NCBI GenBank assembly: GCA_027604505.1
Contig: JADIIX010000037.1
Location: 111,876-175,875, forward strand
Reading direction: 5' to 3'
DNA length: 64,000 nt
Source of the DNA: Gonapodya sp. JEL0774
Taxonomy: Eukaryota > Monoblepharomycota > Monoblepharidomycetes > Monoblepharidales > Gonapodyaceae
Shown here: positions 13,140 to 24,092 of the stretch, piece by piece
Layout of the letters: the number at the start of each line of letters is the position of its first letter
How positions within the stretch are numbered: position 1 is the first letter of the stretch
Notes under the pieces: model-generated
What the model was told of the DNA's origin: nothing
Seen by the model: only the letters and a program-made list of their open reading frames with translations
Database searches by the model: none
Program-made: the position numbers and the translations under genes

Positions 13140-16100
13140 TCATAGCTTCGCCACCGTTTTATGCAACCCCATCTCTTCCTCGACGGTCCTCACAGCAATG
13201 GTGGTCTTTACCACAGAGTCCGGAGTAAGGGACATGGCCTGAATACCAAGCTTGACCAAGTACTCTGCAATTTCGGGATAGTCGGATGGAGCTGCCAATG
13301 GACGTCAGAACGTTAGCTAATCGCTGCAATATAGAGCATCAGAACACTTGTCCACTGACCTTGTCCACCTGTGTATGTGCAGAATATGCAATAACATTGT
13401 GAAGCTGACTGTAACTCTTCGGGAGGAAGACATGCCTCTCTGTTACTCACAGATCCCACTGTGCTTCTTGTTCCGCTTACAACCTTCCACTGCCATCTTC
13501 AGCATTGCTTTCATCCCTGGATCCCGCTCATCGAAAGATTTAGCTACAATTCCGTTCTGAATTGACATTAAGGACGATAAACGCGACCTCAGGAACATAT
13601 GTTGCGTCGCTGTGCAACAGAAGGTAGAACACCTACGTCGCGATCTATTCCCAGTGTAAGCTGTGTGAGATCATTGCTCCCTATTGAGAACCCATCAAAG
13701 AGTTTGGAGAACTCGTCGATCAGAATGACATTGTTTGGGATTTCACACACTGGGCAAGAATTATGTGGACCGGTGCCAAGATACCCCACAATGGAAGACT
13801 CTAAACTCACTAACGTAGACTTTAAGTCCATTCACTCCTCGCACGAGCCCATGCCGGGCCATGGTGTTCACCACCGCCTGACCCTCTTTCACAGTTCGAC
13901 AAAACGGCACCATCACCTTCATCCACGAAAACCGAATCGAAATTAACGTCACGACGAAATCGCTTGCACAAAATTAGACACTTTCGACTCACTATTAAGT
14001 TTGTCATACCCATGTCGTCCCTCACTCTCTTCAATGCAGTGCATTCGAGAGCGAAACCCTCCTCGTAAGCCGCGTGCGTATATCGTGAGGCTCCGCGGAA
14101 CCCAATCATCGGATTTTCTTCTACAGGTTCGAGATCTTTACCGCCAATAAGTGAGGCGTACTCTAGAGTAGGGTGATCGGAGATCGTGTCACCGGGACAA
14201 CAGAACCAGTAGGTGTACACGTACCATTTGATTTGAAGTCACTCAATCGCACGACCACATCTCTCGGCCAGAAGGCGCCGGCAATGGTAGCCACTCCCTC
14301 GCTCAGCCTTTGAACCATGTACGTGGGTCCGTCCGGGTAGTTTCTCACTAATTCCTCGATCTTTCGACGTTCCCGGACATCACGTACCCGATCGGGGTGA
14401 ATGAGAGCCATTGGATGAATTTTGATGTATTCTTGATATGGAGGGAAAGCGTGCATGTAAAGTGCTTAAAAGTTCACCGGTCGAGCTGAATACAAACCAT
14501 TGATGATAAACTCCATTCTTGCAAGTCCTACCCCATCGTTAGGTATCTGTGCAGTTTTAAATGCGAGCTCTGGATTTCCAAGGTTGATCATGATCTTAGT
14601 TTTGGGACGCTTTAGAGTCGCAAGGTTGAGCCGGTCAATTTTGAATGGTACGGTCCCTGTTGGGTGGAGCAATACTTGTAGGTCTTCCTTGTGACGCAGA
14701 ATCGATGAACATTCTAGAGCGAGTACCTTCGTAGACAGATCCCGTTTCTCCACTTGAACAGTCAAGGGTCAAAATGTCGCCGGATTGAATCTTGTCAGTT
14801 CCGAATTCAGTCCCGATGACCGCAGGGATTCCCAGCTCCCTCGCGATAATAGCCGCATGACACGTCCTGCCACCTCTGTTTGCGACGATACCTGCAGCCT
14901 TTTTCATGATGGGCTCCCAGTCAGGTGTCGTATTGTCTGCGACGAGAACCTCTCCCTCTTCGAAGTTTTTGATATCCTGCTTGAGGTTTGTGATGACGCG
15001 AGCTTGCAAAAGGAGTTGGCGTGACCGAGTCTCTTTGATTCAAAGATCCAACCCGGGAGTCCTAAGGGCATAATTAAACACACCTTTCCCGACCGAAATC
15101 TTCGTCCCTACAGCGCGCCCCTTCACCAAAATCTTTCCTTTTCCCATAAGAGTATACGTCTCAAGGAAGGCGGAGCCACTCTGCTGGGAGTGACTGGTTT
15201 CTGGACGGGCCTTTCAACATAGTCACAGCCCGGTTAGATTCGCATAATGAGCTGAGAGACGGTCTTGACTGCCGATTCCATGTAAAATCTACCTGCACTA
15301 TGTATAACTCATTATCTGTGCCGTCAAGTGCCCATTCGATGTCCATAGGCTAAGAAAACCCGGTAAAATCGCATTGTCAAACAAACGGGTACTTTCACCT
15401 CGGCAAAACCCACCATCCACCTCCCCTTCATTTTACTGTAATAATCCTCAATCTTGATCGCGTAGTCAGCGAGAACCAATACCTGTTGATCTGTGAGACA
15501 AAACACTTGCGCACGACGGTGGGGCGTCACGAGATTTTTCACAGGTTCCTTGGCAGATTTGGAGGTATCGTACACCTAACAATCAGCAAATAAATGGCTT
15601 AGCAAAACGTAGCGTGACGCGGAAGTCGGGAGCCCACCATAGTTAGCTGTTTCCTCCCCAAAACCCTCATCATAACTGCCCGGTGACCGATTCGAAAAGT
15701 GGGTTTATGGACAAAGAATTCATCGGGATCGATAGCTCCCTGCACCACATTTTCTCCGAGGCTGACGCGATGCAGAACTAGTGAGAAAAGGGGAAAGGTG
15801 CAGCATGGGGAGACTCACCCATACGACGCGGTGACAAACACAGCGTCCTAACGATCAAGACTCTTCACTATTGAGATTCTAAATTTTGTTTTCTTGCCAA
15901 TCACGTGAGCGCACCTTGAATCCGGATTCTGTATCCAGCGTGAACATGACACCGGCACATCCCGCATCCGAGCGAACCATTTTCATGATCCCAACGGATA
16001 TACGAACTTTGAAATGATCAAAACTGCGAAGAGTTGTTACTTTCAGAGATTTAAATTATGGAGGACGCAAGTACGTACCCTTTATCAATACGATACGAGA

Positions 16101-17060
16101 TAGCTCTATCGGTGAAAAGGCTCGCGCAACACCTTCTGTATGCCTCGATAACCTGCGTTTCGCCCTTGATGTTCAGGAAGGAATCATGTTGGCCCGCAAA
16201 GGAGGCGTCAGGCAAATCTTCAGCGGTTGCTTTACGGTAACAACCGCGATCAGCGTTTTGTGAAGGTGAAGGCTAAGGAGTGGTAAGATGACTCACCACT
16301 GGACCGAACAGCAACGGAGATTTCCTGGCCGTATTGATTACAAAGTTCTCGATATGCGTTGAGAATTTGAGTGTGGATCTCGGGAGTGACGCAGGCACGG
16401 TAAACTTTTGGGGAGCGTTGTGGGGTGTTTTGGTGTTGAGTTCATGACCCCACATTTCCAAGAATGTTGAAAACCGTACCAATCTGCCTGCAAGTGTCAC
16501 CAATAGCTTGAATCTGACGCGCCGTTTTATTCATCTTATTGATTCCGTCTAAAAGACGGTGCAACTCTCTCCAATCCACGTCATTGAGCGCTTGAAGGTA
16601 GGCGCTGACGAGAACAGCGAACATGTGACAACATGCCAAGGGCATTAAAACCGGGTTTCACTCACTCTCCTGTAACAGCAAAGCCATTTGGAATCTTCAC
16701 ACCAAGAGGAACTGCATCCGTGTTGTGAATACATGATGACGAGAATGCCGTGGCTGTAGGAATGGCACGTGTGATCTTACCGAGCTGCTGAAACATTTCG
16801 CCCAATGAGGCATTCTTCCCCCCAACAAGTGGTACATCGTTCTAGCGAAAGAGGTGTGAGTCCAAAGTAAAAGGGAGGAGAAGTGCTCGCGGTACCATAG
16901 AAAGCTCTGAAAACCATTTTACGTATTGCGAAGAAGTCTGCTTGTGTTCTCGGGGCCCAGGATTCTGTTCGCTTTGAAGCATCCTTGTCTGCGGTGGAAA
17001 TAAATTTGAGTTGAGAATTGAGGTTGAGGAGCGAACGTTGGTGAGTGGCCGATGAGTCAT
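13140..17060 (-). CDS. ppsA: Phosphoenolpyruvate synthase (pyruvate, water dikinase)
   Basis: Twenty-one exons: 17060-16896, 16841-16781, 16711-16666, 16604-16480, 16404-16297, 16229-16079, 16023-15915, 15847-15819, 15761-15638, 15575-15414, 15349-15293, 15210-15084, 15002-14727, 14656-14498, 14431-14225, 14162-13993, 13916-13811, 13749-13637, 13556-13451, 13368-13360 and 13291-13140. The sum is 2562 nt (853 aa; bacterial enzymes are near 790-800). It makes PEP from pyruvate, ATP and water, a gluconeogenic step (EC 2.7.9.2). Seen: [11 protein letters not shown] and [20 protein letters not shown] (nucleotide-binding domain), [10 protein letters not shown], the phosphohistidine loop [18 protein letters not shown], and in the PEP domain [31 protein letters not shown] and the catalytic Cys in GICGQAPSDYPE. 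The MDIEWA block and C-terminus fit PEP synthase rather than pyruvate phosphate dikinase. The N-terminal 40 residues before YVKWFSEL are extra and weakly supported. Confidence 0.93.
13360..13368 (-). other. 9-nt microexon of the PEP synthase gene
   Basis: The sequence GTGGACAAG is flanked by an acceptor (CATACACAG) and a donor (GTCAGT). The upstream exon ends GGGATCT and the downstream exon begins CTCCATCC. Joined, they read G-I-C-G-Q-A-P-S-D, exactly the family consensus. The catalytic Cys codon is split, T in exon 19 and GT in the microexon. Skipping removes three codons in frame and destroys the active site. Confidence 0.88.
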
Positions 17061-17438
17061 GAACGAAGCTCATTATGATTTGGACGTGGGGCGCTTGTTG
17101 ACAATATCCACACCTAGCGTGTCATTATTGATCATTATGGCTTTTTCACATTTCTTCTCAATTCTTGTTCTGGAGTAGCGATTTTCGGGGGATGTCTCCC
17201 ATGGTCGACGGCAGGGAATCTGCAACCTACTGTGCAACCTCACATTATCCACGTATACCCTATCTGGATGATAGAAAAATTGCTATAAGTCGTACTTTGC
17301 CCGTAACCAATCATGGGCGCAAGCAACCTGGACCACAGGGAATGGATTGAGGCGGTTACCCCTGCATGTAAATTATTAAATAATGCTCAACCAGAAAGAG
17401 AATTCAGGTGCATCTTTATAGTGACAACTCTCGGATCA
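17061..17438. other. Intergenic region upstream of PEP synthase
   Basis: 378 bp between two minus-strand genes. It should contain the PEP synthase promoter and the terminator of the flavoprotein gene. No other feature recognised. Confidence 0.45.
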
Positions 17439-18513
17439 CTAGCGTCCGGCCCACCTCCCAAGAGTCACACCCGCGGCAATCCCAATAGCAACTCCAACTA
17501 CCCCCATCTCCCACTTCCCCCACACCTCTGCCGCATACTTCGTCCAATACTCAAAGTCCTTGGGCATTCCTTGCTCAACTGCCACCAAACCGTCCCACGA
17601 GAACCGATTCTTTTGGCGATGGTAGGCTGTTATGCCTTCTTCCGGATGATTGTCGCAGAATTTTCTCGTCCAGTCCTTAAGCGTAGAGCGTTCGCCGGTG
17701 TAGGTGAAGAAGGGGACGGCTGGTACGGAAAGGTAGAGGACTAAGCTGATGTATACACTCGAAAAGGTGGAAGTTGGTGATTGTCACAGGACGTACAGTA
17801 GCCGCAACTTGAGCCGGTTTGGGTGACGTCTGGTTGGATCCGGAAAGGAATGCAAGAGCTGCGACGGGGTGTCGCCTAAAGGATCACATACCTATAACAA
17901 TTGCAGCTCTGGTACCCGGAATGTCCTGCAACTCAGGTCTGAAGAATGGGTTCCACTCATGGTGAAAACAATGACCAATAAACGCAGCAGCATCATCACC
18001 CAGTTGCATCTTCAACCCTAAACTCACGCTACTATCTCGTTAAACTCCTTGGTGCCCTTTTCAACCACCCGCCCCATGCCCCACAAACGAACTATGTTGG
18101 GCTGCTTCTCAAACCCGGCGAACATGACAACAATGCGCCGATTCTCTCTATAGCGAGAGCAACATGAGGTAAGTGGGTGTGAGTTGCAGCCAATAGTGAA
18201 TGAAACAAACTTTAAATGTGCAATCGTTTCCGCCCCACTACCAGTCAAGTCAATCCAGTATGCCGTATGCTCGTTGACAATGCGGAATGATTCAGAGGAG
18301 CCTGTGGGTGGACGTGGAGTTGATTCTAACGTTTCCTGCTCTGTCGGAATCATTTTTGGACACACTCTGACACTCACGTGGGGAAACATTGATATGACCC
18401 TTGGCTGAGAGTGGAGCTGTTGCGACGAAGAAAATTTTCTGTTTGGCGATAAATTCGCGGATGGATTCCGTGATCTCTGAGAGAATCGTTTGCATTCGTT
18501 CAATGATATTCAT
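17439..18513 (-). CDS. PNPOx-like FMN-binding protein with C-terminal membrane helix
   Basis: Six exons: 18513-18378, 18301-18211, 18147-18028, 17938-17892, 17829-17797 and 17719-17439; 235 aa, phases closed. The start is the first ATG in frame (an upstream TTG also lies in frame). Family motifs: FIAKQKIFFVATAPLSAKGH, NVSPR, WIDLTGSGAET, RIVVMFAGFEKQPNIVRLWG and TGSSCGYSVPFF. These match the pyridoxamine 5'-phosphate oxidase-like split-barrel proteins that bind FMN or a related cofactor; the real substrate of this subgroup is unknown. After the domain the chain ends in a Gly/Ala/Val-rich hydrophobic segment (MGVVGVAIGIAAGVTLG) then GRWAGR, as in tail-anchored membrane proteins. This tail is not part of the basic domain. 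Confidence 0.85.
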
Positions 18514-19364
18514 CAGCAAGGAGCGAGAGAAAAAATGCAAGAGCCCTTGACTGTACCCGGAAACTTCTGACCCATTGCCGCTGCTATTATACGAACAAGG
18601 GTGTGGGTCAGTAATCTTATGTATTGTGATTGAATGGCACGGACTGTGATGGGGATGTCACACAAGAATTTACCGTCACAGCGCCTTGACAAAGGGCCCC
18701 CAAAGGATGAGCTGACGGAATACGGAATTGAAGACTCCTCATACTCTTACTCATAAGATCACATTCCCTCAACCAACACCCTCTGAGAAGGCTCAGTTTG
18801 GGTGTACCCATTGTTCGCAACGTTCTGGACTTGCGACCAGAAACGAAGCCTCCGGCAGCCACACACACTCAAAAAACAACCTCTCCGCTGCACGGGGCTG
18901 ACCTCAGAAGTTTGCCTTTGAACCATGCCTGACTCCGAAATACTAGGGATCTGATATCCCGTGACATATATTACAATGCTCCACTCGGGCTTATTACGCG
19001 GAAAAGGCCAACCACATCGCTTCATGAGGCTTCCCATTACTCGGGTGGTCCGGTTCACTTTCAAGTCATTTCATACGCTCATCATTACGCTCGTTCAGAT
19101 ACCCACGGCAATGTTCTTGAATTCTTATAGGCACTTTGAGCTCCTTCCTCCCAATTGTCAAATAACCCCGCTGTGATAAACTTTCTGGTGTTCAAATACC
19201 CCCGTTTTGATAAACATTCTGGTGTAATACAGTATGGAATACTGTGGAATACTGTGTAAAGAAGAGAGATAGTAGGAGTGATCTGGGCATCCAAATATGG
19301 AAAGTAAGGGAGCAGTCATGCCCAGCAGCACCACACCTGTTCCCATCCTCCACTCAATTATCAC
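18514..19364. other. Intergenic region with small direct repeats
   Basis: No gene recognised in about 850 bp. Near 19170-19230 the sequence TGATAAAC-TTCTGGTG occurs twice about 30 bp apart, followed by two copies of GGAATACTGT. It is the shared promoter side of two divergent genes. Confidence 0.4.
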
Positions 19365-19839
19365 ATGCGGGCGCACTTCATCCTAGCCCTGCTCGCTCTG
19401 TTGGCCTGCATTTATCCATCAGACGCCACCTTGCTCCAGAAGGTTTGTGAAAACTTGATGCCTTTCTCTGCCGCTGCCGTCCCAACGCTCTCTTTTCCAA
19501 CTCAATCTGTTCCGTTTTTGTCCCCCCACCCCCTCTTTCCCCTCAAAGCGGCAGCAAGGTGGCTGCCAAATTGACGCTGACTGTATGGGCGGTACCTGCT
19601 TTTACTGCCCCGGTTCACCCAACCAGTGCGGTCTCTCTTGGGATCCCCAATTGTGCTCCCAGCTCAAAGCTAAGGGCAACAACGTCGTAGCAGCTGCGTC
19701 CACTGGAACGGACTGTAGTGGTAGAGGTTGCTCGAGTGGAACCTGCTATGATTGCTCGTGGGCTGGACAGGCACCTGGGACTCGAGGCTATCGTTGTGGA
19801 TCGTCCTGGACTGGAGCATGCGCCATGAGTTCTTCTTAA
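19365..19839 (+). CDS. Small secreted cysteine-rich protein
   Basis: Two exons, 19365-19442 and 19555-19839; 120 aa. The N-terminus is a clear signal peptide (MRAHFILALLALLACIYPSDA). The mature part has many Cys in a regular pattern: GGTCFYCPGSPNQCG, then DCSGRGCSSGTCYDCSWAG, then GYRCGSSWTGAC. The last block (G-x-CYDC-[ST]-x-[AS]-G, later CG-x-x-W-x-x-AC) is shared with the two larger secreted proteins at 30.0-32.0 and 32.4-34.5 kb, so this is a short member of the same family. Probably disulphide-linked and extracellular or wall-bound. Function unknown; effector, adhesin or wall protein are all possible. Confidence 0.8.
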
Positions 19840-20552
19840 GAGAGACAAAAGCTTCGAGCTCGTCGACGGATTCGAGATTTTGGAGGAAATGAAACATCTG
19901 GAATCGGACTCTACGTTGACACTGGTGTTGCGTTTTAGTCAGATGGATCACATTAATAGTCTTTGCAGGCGACTGAGTCGTTTCTTTACGTAGTGACAAG
20001 GCTTCTCTGCTGGCGGAAAATTCTTGTCTATGTGGTGTCATTCTTTACCTGTAAAATTCCAGTCCACTTCATACGTTTTGGGTCCCTGGATCCATTTTCC
20101 AAAACCAGAACCGGAGTCAACGATTGAGTTCATATGCGTCCGAGGTAGTTCAAAAATTTATCTGCGATAAGCACATCAAATAAGTAGAGACTAAGTAGGC
20201 TGTTCACCAAATGAGGCAAGGAGTACCCAGTTGAGACAACCGGCGAACCGAGCCCTCTGGGCAGGTTTAAAATACGAGTTCTAATCTGATACTAACGCGA
20301 GGGAGGGACGATCAAGTGGCTTGCGGTTGCTCATCTCGATTACCCAAAGTTCCCGAATCAGGCAAAGTGCCTGACGGTCAACAACAATCACGTCCATTTC
20401 GTCTGCTTCCAACTTGAGATTCTGTCGGCCTCCTCGACCGAAGAGCAAACTCCCAGTTCAATGCCCTGTCCATTGCGTACTCTTATCAATCCTTCATTTC
20501 CCGAGACATTCCGCCAACTGCCGTCCACCACTGTACCCAAAAACGATACCCA
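19840..20552. other. Convergent intergenic region
   Basis: About 710 bp between the 3' ends of the small Cys-rich gene and the MFS gene. No coding sequence recognised; terminators expected. Confidence 0.45.
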
Positions 20553-23500
20553 TCAATCCACCTTCCTTGCAAAGCCCGCCGCGAGAACAAAAACAACTGC
20601 AAGGGCCGCCGCAACCACATTTACAAGGTGACCGGTGGCTGTAGTTGGTGACACCGTTAGGAGATGGGTTGGTCAGAGGGGTTCTCGTTGTTTTTGAGGT
20701 TTCTGACACAATAGAACTCACCGAAATATGGTGCGCTGCCATTCGTCTGGGTTTGTGACATGGCGACATGTACCAAGCACAAAACAAAAGTTCATTCCAT
20801 GTCAGATTTTCTCAGTTCAACTTTGGACTGATATTACTCACGAACAAAGCAGCTGCAATCACACCACCCAACGCTCCCACTGCTGCCAACACACCCGCAC
20901 CCATGGCTGAGGGCGTAGCGGGCCGCTGCACATGGCAGTAGTTGGCATATATACAGGCAATCACTGAGCAGATGTCAACGGAGAATTAAGGAGTAGTCCC
21001 ACAACTCGGAGCATCCACTACTCACAACCCCAGCTGCCTGCACCGCCCAATGCCCATCCTGCAACAGCTGCTGTGACGTTAGTAGTTTTGAAACTCATGG
21101 CAACGGCCCACCCTGTCATGGCCACGATGGCGACAAAGACTGATGCGAAGGTGGAGGACCGGTGATCAGCGTGAAAGAACGTCAGAAGCAGTGTGAGGGC
21201 TAGTGAGCCTGCCGCAGATATGGCGGGGCTGAGTTGGTGATTGGTAGACGATATTGGTAAAGGAAGGTGGTAGCTACGCGGAAAGGTGAAAAGAACCTAC
21301 ATCCAATGTGCCCACTCCTGGGTCATGCCAAGCTCCAAGAACACAGTCGGACCCCAAAAGCATACCGATGCAGCGGATACGGTAGCACAGAGCAGAGAAA
21401 GGCTCAGTAGGATTGAGTGGAGGGACTTGCGATATAAAAAGGTTAGGATTGGTGGCTGAGTTCGCAAACACCGGTCGCTACTCACCACGGTGAATCCCTC
21501 CATTACCTTCCCTGCGACTTCTCCTCCCATTCTAGGGTGCTTGAACCATCCACCTGCACCTCCTGCAGCGCCCAATCGGCGGACAACTACAAAGCGGTCT
21601 TCACGACTGAGCCAACCGTAGTCCATCTCCGGTGTGCCAGGAAGGAGGGCATAGGCAGGAAGTGCAAGAAGGAGTGAAGGAAGAGGGAGAATAACTTCAC
21701 AATGTATGTGGTGAGGGTGAGGAGAGCATGCCGACGAAGATCGGGCGACATCGAAGCACCCACCAAAAATCCACCTCCAACCAGCAAACCCCTGCACACC
21801 ATCAAGCCCCTTCACTACGAAGTATGCCACTACTGGTGCTACAATTTGTCCAACCGCAGTACCACCTCCCGCTATAACCGCAACACGACCAGCTTGCTCA
21901 TGGGGGCGAAACCAAAATGAGGTGTAGTAGAGAGCGCCGGGGAGGAGGGATGACTGAAAGAGTCCATGGGACAGGGAAGCTGCAAGTAGGGAAGCTGCCC
22001 AGACACCGGCGGTAAGATCGAGGGATTCCAGCAATTCGTCGTTTGACCCTACGCACCTTGGTTAAACGTCGCACCCTGTAAGAGCGACGTAAGACCCGTC
22101 AAGGCGACAAAACTGTTCGGGTACAGGGTTGCAATTAGGGTTGCGTGATGCGTAAAAGTTTCAGAAAACACCCACACACTGATTTGCAACCATGGCGACG
22201 TTGCCGTAGCAAATAAGGTACATGGCACGGCGAGAAATGCATCTGGTTGATGTTAATTAGCAATGGATGTATGAGTGTATTGGAACGAGTCCCAAAATTT
22301 GAATGAAAGTGCGAAGGCGATAAGGCGGAATGGAGGAATGGAAGCCACGATACCGTAAGATATAGTCAATAACTGGGACTCCAGCGATTAAGCGAAGGAC
22401 ACGAAGGGAAATATCGCTACCCACATCCGAGGTACTGATGTTCGCAAGGGAGTGCCGGACCAGATATCGACGGAAGCCAGGAATCGTGGAATATATGATT
22501 GGGAGGAAATAGCAGTTTTGGTTTGACATAAATGCAACAACTATGTGATTATTGCTGGAATTGGGGACACGAGACTCACGTAGGATGCGACAACCCAAGG
22601 GACTGAGGGTGGGAGATTTTGTAAGCAATTAAGCAATTGCCGTGCGAGAGAGTGGGGAGAAAACATAAAATTTAGGCTTCAAGCAAATCCATGAACGCGC
22701 AAAGCTTGGATCCCAGCTTGGATTTAGTTTGACTTGGATTACTCCGAGGTTTTGACTGGTATCTCCACAAGGTTCCTCGCCGAAAACATGATCTTTGGTC
22801 CCCTCCCGCACCATAATTGGACTTACACAAATCATTCTTCTCCGGTACTACCATCGCCACCGACGAGGGATTCCCAGTATTATTAGTTGCGGATGACATC
22901 AGATCGGATGCTTGTATGAAGCCGAGCTCGACTTCAAGAGTAGGAGGACCAGGGCTAATCCGGGCGAATGCTGTGTACGGGAGCAGCGGAGTTGAGGCAG
23001 TAAGATATATATCTTTCGAGTCTTCCCGAAGTGCCAATGACGAAAAGTGGGGGACCGCCATCAAAGTTGATAAATCATATACGGCTCGATGCATGAATGG
23101 GCTTGATCCCAGCAGCATTAGGGTAGTAAAAGCTCCCTCTCATCGAATGTCGGCATGCTTAGCACATTAGAATACTCACCCAACGCAGACTGACTCATTG
23201 CAACTGCCATTGCCAAAACCAACAACGCTCCCACAATCCGCAGATCTAACCGAGACACCAAGCCCCTCTCATACCACGGGTCAATAACTAGAGCTTGAGG
23301 TACCGATTCCTCGGTTTGCCTCATGAGTTGCAAAACTGAGGCACGAACAGAGTAGGGGCGGGCCTGCACGGATGCGGACGCAGTGCCCGCAATGGAGTGA
23401 GATCGATGGAGGAGCGCCGCCGCCGATGATTCTGGAAGGCCTGACGACAGCGATTCATTCGAGACTGCGTGCTGGGGTGGAGGGTGGTTGAGGTTGTGGA

Positions 23501-24092
23501 GCATGGAGAGGGAGTTGGAGTGGAGAAGGGTCGGGGATGTCGGACCTGAACGAGACAAAGAGCGATGGGGAGACAGAGGAGAGTTTGGTCGGAGAGGAGA
23601 GTGAGTTGCAAGTGGGGAAAGTGGTGAGAGAGGGCGGTTCATTGAGGTTGCCGAGGGCATTGAGTGAAGAGAGTGGGAAGATTGCGTTGACCCCTCCGCC
23701 GCAACGCCAGACGACATCGCCTGTGGGCTTGAAGGGTGTGCGGAGCCTTGCGAGTGGACAGAAGCGAGCGAGTGGGCAGAATGTGCGGACCGGCCGGATA
23801 GTGACAGCTGAGAAGGACGACCAGCCAGTACAGAGGGCGGACTCAGCCCAGAAGGCGATTCTCTGCCCTGTAATCCGGAAGATCCATTGCCGGCTATCCC
23901 GCTTCCCATTGACCCCATCGAAGGCATCGAAGGCATCCTGCCTGCTCCGAATCCTCCACCCGCTACGCCGCCGACCGTGCCATCACCCTGAAAATCCCGT
24001 CCTGAGCTACCAGAATAAGATGCGCGAGGAGGAGCGAAAGGTGCCGGCATAGGCTGGGTGGGCGAAAGTGGTGGTACTGGTGACGAAGCCAT
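20553..24092 (-). CDS. MFS transporter, anion:cation symporter (Dal5-like) type, with long N-terminal tail
   Basis: Exon 1 (24092-23180) encodes about 250 Ser/Pro/Gly-rich residues and then WYERGLVSRLDLRIVGALL, the start of helix 1. Exon 22242-22057 carries helices 2-3 (AFLAVPCTLFATATSPWL). Later exons give LLPGALYYTSFWFRPHEQAG, GWRWIF, LPAYALLPGTPEMDYG, SREDRF and CFWGPTVFLELG, all typical of ACS-family permeases that import organic anions, vitamins or allantoate. The last exon ends GHLVNVVAAALAVVFVLAAG then FARKVD and stop at 20553. The stretch 22243-23179, which should join helix 1 to helix 2, could not be spliced with confidence; one or more exons there are missing from this model. The donor after WIF is GTGGGT. 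The long low-complexity N-terminus should be cytosolic and may be a phosphorylation target. Substrate unknown. Confidence 0.78.

Noticed and set aside
13140-17060. Pyruvate phosphate dikinase instead of PEP synthase
   Set aside because: The [10 protein letters not shown] block, the VQARPET motif and the C-terminal GICGQAPSDYPE layout match PEP synthase; PPDK-specific N-terminal motifs are absent.
22672-23118. 148-aa minus-strand frame as the missing MFS exon
   Set aside because: It contains no membrane helix and does not join in phase to either neighbouring MFS exon.
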